Shown here: positions 15,804 through 19,923 of the stretch, piece after piece
Numbering within the stretch: position 1 is the first letter of the stretch
Layout of the letters: every line of letters begins with the position of its first letter
Assembly: GCA_018262455.1 (NCBI GenBank)
Contig: JAGSPR010000074.1
Span: forward strand, 1 to 19,923
Source of the DNA: Deltaproteobacteria bacterium
Lineage (GTDB): Bacteria > Myxococcota > Polyangia > Haliangiales > Haliangiaceae
Direction of reading: 5' to 3'
DNA length: 19,923 nucleotides
The notes under the pieces: generated by a model
What the model was told of the DNA's origin: nothing
Database searches by the model: none
The model's input: only the letters and a program-made list of their open reading frames with translations
Position numbers and translations under genes: made by a program

Positions 15804-17108
15804 ATGTCGATCACGCGCCGCACGCTGCTCTCGACCGGTCTCGCTGCCGGCGCCACGCTCGTGGCGAACCGCGCACCCGCGCAGCCCAGCTCGCCCGCGC
15901 AGCCGGTGCCACCGGCACCGCCGCCATCGCCCGCGGGGGCGCGCAAGCCAGAGCGCGTCGTGGTTCCGAACGGCTCGCTGTTGCCGTGGACGCGGCGCGA
16001 TGGCGTGAAGGTCTACCACCTGCGCGCCGAGCCACTGAAGCACCAGCTCGCGCCCGGTCTCGACATCGAGGCGTGGGGCTACAACGGCTCGACGCCCGGC
16101 CCCGTGATCGAGGCGGTCGAGGGCGATCGCGTCCGGATCTACGTGACCAACAAGTTGCCCGAGGTCACCTCGGTCCACTGGCACGGGATCTTCGTACCCA
16201 ACGGGATGGATGGCGTCGCCGGCCTGACCCAGGCGCCGATCGCGCCGGGCAAGACGTTTCGCTACGAATTCACGTTCGATCGCGCGGGGACGTTCATGTA
16301 CCACCCGCATGCCGACGAGATGACGCAGATCGCGCTCGGCATGATGGGCATGATCGTCGTCCATCCGCGGGGCGGCGCCGCGACACGCCGGGTCCGCGAC
16401 TACGCGCTGATGCTGCACGCGTGGAAGGTCCCGATCGGCACGAGTCGTCCCGATCCGCTGGCGATGAACGACTTCAACGTCCTCACGTTCAACAGCAAGG
16501 CGTTCCCCGGCACCGCGCCGCTCGTGGCTGAGACCGGGGACCTCGTGCGGCTGAGGCTCGGCAACCTCGGGCCCATGGATCACCATCCGATCCACCTCCA
16601 CGGCCACGCGTTCTCGGTGGTCGCCACCGACGGCGGAGCGGTGCCGGTCTCGGCCCGGTTCCCCGAGACCACCGTGCTGGTCCCGGTCGGCACGACGCGC
16701 ACGGTCGAGTTCATCGCGAGCGCGGCCGGTGACTGGCCGTTGCACTGCCACATGACCCATCACGCGATGAACCAGATGGGCCACGACGCGGCCAACCTGA
16801 TCGGCGCCGATACCAAAGGCCTCGATGCCAAGCTCGGGCGGATCGTGCCGGGCTACATGACGATGGGCCAGAGCGGCATGAGCGAGATGTCGCACATGGG
16901 CATGGAGCAGCCGCGCAACTCGATCTCGATGGTCGGGGGCAAGGGCCCGCACGGCATCATCGACATGGGCGGCATGTTCACGACGATCAAGATCCGCGAC
17001 CGGCTGATCGGAGATGCCGACCCGGGCTGGTACGAGGCCCCGAAGCACACCGTCGCGGTCGAGGCCACCGACGCCGAGCTCCGGCGCGACGGCATCACCC
17101 GGTCGTGA
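15804..17108 (+). CDS. Tat-exported two-domain multicopper oxidase
   Basis: This is a 434-residue periplasmic oxidase. A twin-arginine signal T-R-R-T-L-L-S-T (4-11) leads to a cleavage region near A-P-A-Q at 24-27, so it is exported folded. All four copper motifs are present: H-W-H-G at 125-128, Y-H-P-H at 166-169, H-P-I-H-L-H-G-H at 261-268, and H-C-H-M-T-H-H-A-M-N-Q-M at 314-325. The last includes the type 1 axial Met. Only about 90 residues separate the second and third motifs, too few for the middle domain of CueO- or CopA-like three-domain enzymes. About 110 residues follow the last motif and are Met-rich (351-391). Known relatives oxidise Cu(I) to the less toxic Cu(II) or act on phenols. 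It starts 5 bases after the TolC-like stop and closes the copper block. Confidence 0.88.
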   Translation: MSITRRTLLSTGLAAGATLVANRAPAQPSSPAQPVPPAPPPSPAGARKPERVVVPNGSLLPWTRRDGVKVYHLRAEPLKHQLAPGLDIEAWGYNGSTPGPVIEAVEGDRVRIYVTNKLPEVTSVHWHGIFVPNGMDGVAGLTQAPIAPGKTFRYEFTFDRAGTFMYHPHADEMTQIALGMMGMIVVHPRGGAATRRVRDYALMLHAWKVPIGTSRPDPLAMNDFNVLTFNSKAFPGTAPLVAETGDLVRLRLGNLGPMDHHPIHLHGHAFSVVATDGGAVPVSARFPETTVLVPVGTTRTVEFIASAAGDWPLHCHMTHHAMNQMGHDAANLIGADTKGLDAKLGRIVPGYMTMGQSGMSEMSHMGMEQPRNSISMVGGKGPHGIIDMGGMFTTIKIRDRLIGDADPGWYEAPKHTVAVEATDAELRRDGITRS

Positions 17109-17120
17109 TCTCGCCGACAC

Positions 17121-17138
17121 CCGCCGAAAGTTCGGCGG
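17121..17138. promoter_or_regulatory. 18-base perfect inverted repeat between the oxidase and NHL genes
   Basis: CCGCCGAA and TTCGGCGG are exact inverted complements separated by AG. As RNA this makes a 6-base GC stem with an AAAGTT-type loop, but no T-run follows, so it is not a standard intrinsic terminator. It sits 13 bases after the oxidase stop and just upstream of a -10-like hexamer, a position that also suits an operator. Confidence 0.55.
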
Positions 17139-17155
17139 TCGCTCCCGGTTCGGCT

Positions 17156-17161
17156 TACAAT
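17156..17161 (+). promoter_or_regulatory. possible -10 element of the NHL lipoprotein gene
   Basis: TACAAT matches the sigma-70 -10 hexamer at five of six positions and ends 7 bases before the ATG at 17169. Transcription would begin at or beside the start codon. No good -35 is present; the position where it should be is occupied by the inverted repeat, which would suit an activator-dependent promoter. Confidence 0.4.
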
Positions 17162-17168
17162 CGCGACG

Positions 17169-18278
17169 ATGTCTACTCGGGGGATTGTCTTGGTGGCGCT
17201 GCTCGCCGGGTGCGGAGGCGGAGGTCCGGTCACCCCTCCGACAGGGGACGGCGGCGTGGACGCGGACGGGGACGCGGGCTCCATCACGGATGCGCCGGTC
17301 GTGCCATGCACCCACCCGTCGCTCGACCGCGCGGTCGCGACGATCGCCGGCTGCGAACAAGCGGGCGCGACCGACGGCCCGCGTGACGACGTGCGGTTCA
17401 ACAACCCGACCAACGTCGTGGTCGTGGGCGACGCGATCATCGTCGCCGACTTCGACAACAGCCGGCTGCGCCGGATCGCCGCCGACGGCACCACGACCAC
17501 GCTCGTCATGCGCGCCGACTTCCGCCGCCCGTTCGGGCTCGCGGCCGCCACCGATGGCACGCTCTACGTCGAGACGGACGACAACGATCTGGGCGTCCAC
17601 ACGATCGACAGTGGCACGGTGTGGCGGGTCGATCCGACGACCGGCACCGCGGTGGTGGTTGGCCGTGATCTCGGACGGCCACGAGGCCTCGCGGTCCTAC
17701 CCGACGGCCGGATCGCGATGTCCGATCACATGCACCACGTGCTCCGGATCCTCGATCCGACAACCGGGCTCGCGACGCCGCTCGCCGGCCTGGCCGATGC
17801 CGCGGGCTACGTCAACGCCAGCGGCGCCGACGCGCGGTTCGCGCAACCCTACGATGTCGTGCTGCTCCCCGACGGAGACCTCGCGGTCGCCGATCAGGAC
17901 AACCACCGCATCCGCCGCGTCACGCTCGCGGGTGTCGTCAGCGATCTTGCCGGCTCGGGGACCCTCGGGAACATCGACGGCCCGGTGGACGTGGCGCAGT
18001 TTCATGCGCCACAGGGCCTCGCGGTCGCGCCCGACGGGCTCTACGTGACCGACATCAAGCGTTACTTCGTGCGCCGGATCGCGAACGGCACGGTGTCGAC
18101 CGTCGCCGGAGACGGCACCGCGGGCTGGCTCGACAGCAACGAGCCGCGCAGCGCGCGGTTCTATGGCCTCGAGGGCATGGCCGCGAGCGCGACCCAGCTC
18201 GTGGTCGCCGACGGCAACGGCGGCGATGGCAGCACGTTCCACCGCATCCGGACGATCCGGCTCGACGCGCTGCCGTAG
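17169..18278 (+). CDS. NHL-repeat beta-propeller lipoprotein
   Basis: This is a 369-residue exported lipoprotein. Its signal peptide ends in L-L-A-G-C (lipid Cys15), followed by a Gly run and an Asp/Gly-rich linker to about residue 42. The rest consists of NHL-type repeats, each with a P-x-x-V/L strand, a D-G or G-D turn and a V-A-D-x-x-N-x-R-L/I-R-R-I/V ending. The clearest copies are at about 79-105 (A-D-F-D-N-S-R-L-R-R-I), 176-200, 226-258 (A-D-Q-D-N-H-R-I-R-R-V), 280-305 and 330-367. About five or six blades are expected, forming a beta-propeller on the periplasmic or outer face. Such propellers mostly bind proteins or ligands; the target here is unknown. It follows the copper oxidase by 60 bases but may have its own promoter. 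The NhaD gene starts 8 bases after its stop. Confidence 0.8.
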   Translation: MSTRGIVLVALLAGCGGGGPVTPPTGDGGVDADGDAGSITDAPVVPCTHPSLDRAVATIAGCEQAGATDGPRDDVRFNNPTNVVVVGDAIIVADFDNSRLRRIAADGTTTTLVMRADFRRPFGLAAATDGTLYVETDDNDLGVHTIDSGTVWRVDPTTGTAVVVGRDLGRPRGLAVLPDGRIAMSDHMHHVLRILDPTTGLATPLAGLADAAGYVNASGADARFAQPYDVVLLPDGDLAVADQDNHRIRRVTLAGVVSDLAGSGTLGNIDGPVDVAQFHAPQGLAVAPDGLYVTDIKRYFVRRIANGTVSTVAGDGTAGWLDSNEPRSARFYGLEGMAASATQLVVADGNGGDGSTFHRIRTIRLDALP

Positions 18279-18286
18279 CAGCCGCC

Positions 18287-19576
18287 GTGCACGGGCACAT
18301 GCTGATCATCGCGATCTTCGTCCTTGGCTATCTGGCGATCGTCTTCGAGCACACGCTGAAGCTGAACAAAGCAGCCTCCGCGCTGCTGACCGGCGTCCTG
18401 TGCTGGACCGCGTACATCGTGCCGGGTGACCACCACGTGATCGGCGCGCAGCTGATGCATCAGCTCGGTGATCTGTCGGCGATCCTGTTCTTCCTGCTCG
18501 GCGCGATGACGATCGTGGAGCTGATCGACGCCCACGACGGGTTCGAGCTGCTCACCTCGCGGATCACCACGCTCGATCGCCGCAGGCTGCTGCTGACGAT
18601 CGCCCTGATCTCGTTCTTGCTGTCGGCGGTGCTCGACAACCTCACCACGTCGATCGTGATGATGTCGCTCGTCCGCAAGCTCGTGGAGGGTGATGAGGAC
18701 CGGATGTACTTCGCCGGCATCGTGATCATCGCCGCGAACGCGGGCGGGGCGTGGTCGCCGATCGGCGACGTCACCACCACGATGCTGTGGATCGGCGGGC
18801 AGGTCACGGCCCCGCACCTGATCGTGAGGCTGCTCTTGCCGAGCCTGGTGAGCATGGCGGTCCCGCTGGTGTGGCTGATGGCGCGCAGGAAGGGGCAGTG
18901 CACACGCCCGCAAGCCTCGCCCCCGGATCCGAGCTCGCACGGACAGCCGACGACGGCGTTCGAGCGCAAGCTGGTCCTGATCGTGGGCGCGGGTGTCCTG
19001 GTGCTCGTGCCCGCGTTCAAGACCCTGACGCACCTGCCTCCGTTCATGGGCATCCTGCTCGGGCTCGGGATCCTGTGGACGGTCACCGAGCTGATCCACA
19101 AGCGCAAGCACGAGACCGCGCGCGGATCACTGACCGTCGCGAGCGCGCTCCAGCGCATCGACTCGCCGAGCATCCTGTTCTTCCTCGGCATCCTGCTCGC
19201 GATCACCGCGCTGCAGAGTGATGGCGTGCTGGCTCAGCTCGCCAGCGGGATGGACAGGTCGATCGGCAACGTCGATGCGATCACGATGTCGATCGGGCTG
19301 TCGTCGGCGGTCGTCGACAACGTCCCGCTCGTCGCCGCTGCGCAGGGGATGTACTCGCTGGCGCACTTCCCGGCCGACCACCACTTCTGGACGTTCCTCG
19401 CTTACTGCGCCGGGACCGGCGGCAGCATCCTGATCATCGGATCGGCTGCCGGGATCGCGGTGATGGGGATGCAGCGCGTCAGCTTTGGCTGGTACCTCAA
19501 ACGGATCTCGCTGCCAGCGCTGCTTGGCTACCTGGCCGGCGCCGCGACCTACCTCGCCATCGCCGCCGCGAGCTGA
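18287..19576 (+). CDS. nhaD: NhaD-type Na+/H+ antiporter
   Basis: This 429-residue inner-membrane antiporter belongs to the NhaD branch of the ion-transporter superfamily and is expected to exchange Na+ (or Li+) for H+. The protein is a chain of about 11-13 hydrophobic segments. It carries paired motifs typical of the family: L-D-N-L-T-T-S-I-V-M-M (about 116-126) with N-A-G-G-A-W-S-P-I-G-D (about 150-160), and in the second half V-V-D-N-V-P-L-V-A-A (about 342-351) with G-T-G-G-S-I-L-I-I-G-S-A-A-G. These repeat in an inverted two-halves arrangement. A soluble Pro/Ser-rich loop lies near residues 203-225. The GTG at 18287 is used; ATG at 18299, four codons in, is an alternative. It converges with the next gene, 10 bases away. 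Confidence 0.85.
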   Translation: MHGHMLIIAIFVLGYLAIVFEHTLKLNKAASALLTGVLCWTAYIVPGDHHVIGAQLMHQLGDLSAILFFLLGAMTIVELIDAHDGFELLTSRITTLDRRRLLLTIALISFLLSAVLDNLTTSIVMMSLVRKLVEGDEDRMYFAGIVIIAANAGGAWSPIGDVTTTMLWIGGQVTAPHLIVRLLLPSLVSMAVPLVWLMARRKGQCTRPQASPPDPSSHGQPTTAFERKLVLIVGAGVLVLVPAFKTLTHLPPFMGILLGLGILWTVTELIHKRKHETARGSLTVASALQRIDSPSILFFLGILLAITALQSDGVLAQLASGMDRSIGNVDAITMSIGLSSAVVDNVPLVAAAQGMYSLAHFPADHHFWTFLAYCAGTGGSILIIGSAAGIAVMGMQRVSFGWYLKRISLPALLGYLAGAATYLAIAAAS

Positions 19577-19586
19577 GCGTCCGGCG

Positions 19587-19923
19587 TCACGCGAGCTGCG
19601 CGTAGAGCGGAAGGCTCCACACGACGCCAAGCACGACCGAGAGCAGTCCGGCACCGGCGAGCAACGTGCGTTGCGCGTGCCCCGGCACCGCCGCGAGCGA
19701 GGCGCCCGCGACCGCCGACGCGGCGGCCATCCCGCCGACCGAGCCGAGGCCGAACAAGCTGATGTAGGCGAGCCGCGATGACGTCGAGGGCAGCTGCGAG
19801 AACACGAGCGCGGTGAGCGCGCCGCTGCCGGCGAGGCCATGAACGAGCCCGACCGCGAGCGGCCGCCACGCGAGCGTCGCGCGGCCGACGTGGACGTGCG
19901 CGGATGGACCGTGGTGGTGGTGG
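19587..19923 (-). CDS. UreH/HupE-like membrane protein, C-terminal part (5' end outside window)
   Basis: The minus-strand frame is open from the window edge to a TGA at 19587, showing the last 111 residues. An internal ATG at 19805 is present, but the similarity starts well before it. The visible part begins with a His cluster (H-H-H-H-G-P then H-V-H-V) and continues W-R-P-L-A-V-G-L-V-H-G-L-A-G-S-G-A-L. It then has L-F-G-L-G-S-V-G-G-M-A and a last hydrophobic span ending Y-A-Q-L-A. A His-rich loop followed by R-P-x-x-V-G-x-x-H-G-L-A-G-S is characteristic of the urease accessory/nickel permease (UreH, HupE, NicO-like) group. At least three membrane spans are visible. Metal transport, probably nickel or cobalt, is inferred by family only. 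Confidence 0.72.
   Translation of the reverse strand, partial: HHHHGPSAHVHVGRATLAWRPLAVGLVHGLAGSGALTALVFSQLPSTSSRLAYISLFGLGSVGGMAAASAVAGASLAAVPGHAQRTLLAGAGLLSVVLGVVWSLPLYAQLA

Noticed and set aside
15720..17600. 626-codon minus-strand open frame opposite the multicopper oxidase
   Set aside because: Composition is that of a GC-rich antisense shadow (Arg, Asp, His, Val runs without domains), while the plus strand encodes all four copper motifs.

Overview
The window is GC-rich, almost wall-to-wall coding, and has the look of a Myxococcota (deltaproteobacterial) chromosome, probably near Haliangium/Kofleriaceae/Nannocystis. This placement is inferred from gene content: an AgmX/PglI-type C-terminal domain, several lipoproteins with Asp/Gly-rich linkers (thrombospondin type 3, Calx-beta, NHL), a DUF4388-like/J-like/TPR fusion, and GTG starts. 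No rRNA, tRNA, insertion sequence, phage gene or CRISPR array was seen, and no gene-free stretch exceeds about 85 bases.

Layout. 1-1559 (+): the end of an AgmX/PglI-type protein, start-stop coupled to a porin-like outer-membrane protein. 1563-3171 (-): a small membrane protein followed by a short LeuA/HMGL-family acyltransferase. 3254-4105 (+): a thrombospondin type 3 lipoprotein. 4114-11206 (-): a Calx-beta/glycine-rich lipoprotein, then OppD- and OppF-type ABC ATPases without permeases, then a 950-residue DUF4388-like/J-like/TPR protein. 11287-13524 (-): a CopA-type Cu(I) P-type ATPase. 13539-17108 (+): a CopZ-like chaperone, two small lipoproteins (one Met/His-rich, one ending in HHHH), a TolC/CusC-like outer-membrane lipoprotein, and a Tat-exported multicopper oxidase with a Met-rich tail. 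17169-19576 (+): an NHL-repeat lipoprotein and a NhaD-type Na+/H+ antiporter. 19587-end (-): the C-terminal part of a UreH/HupE-like (nickel permease or urease accessory type) membrane protein.

The most coherent system is the copper block 11287-17108. CopA moves Cu(I) out of the cytoplasm and CopZ can feed it. The oxidase can oxidise Cu(I) in the periplasm, and the TolC-like protein offers an outer-membrane exit. No RND pump or membrane-fusion protein lies here to connect to that exit. Two unfamiliar small lipoproteins occupy the place where metal-binding periplasmic partners would be expected. copA and copZ diverge across only 14 bases, so their promoters must lie inside each other's coding sequence. 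This block is the best candidate for something not well described.
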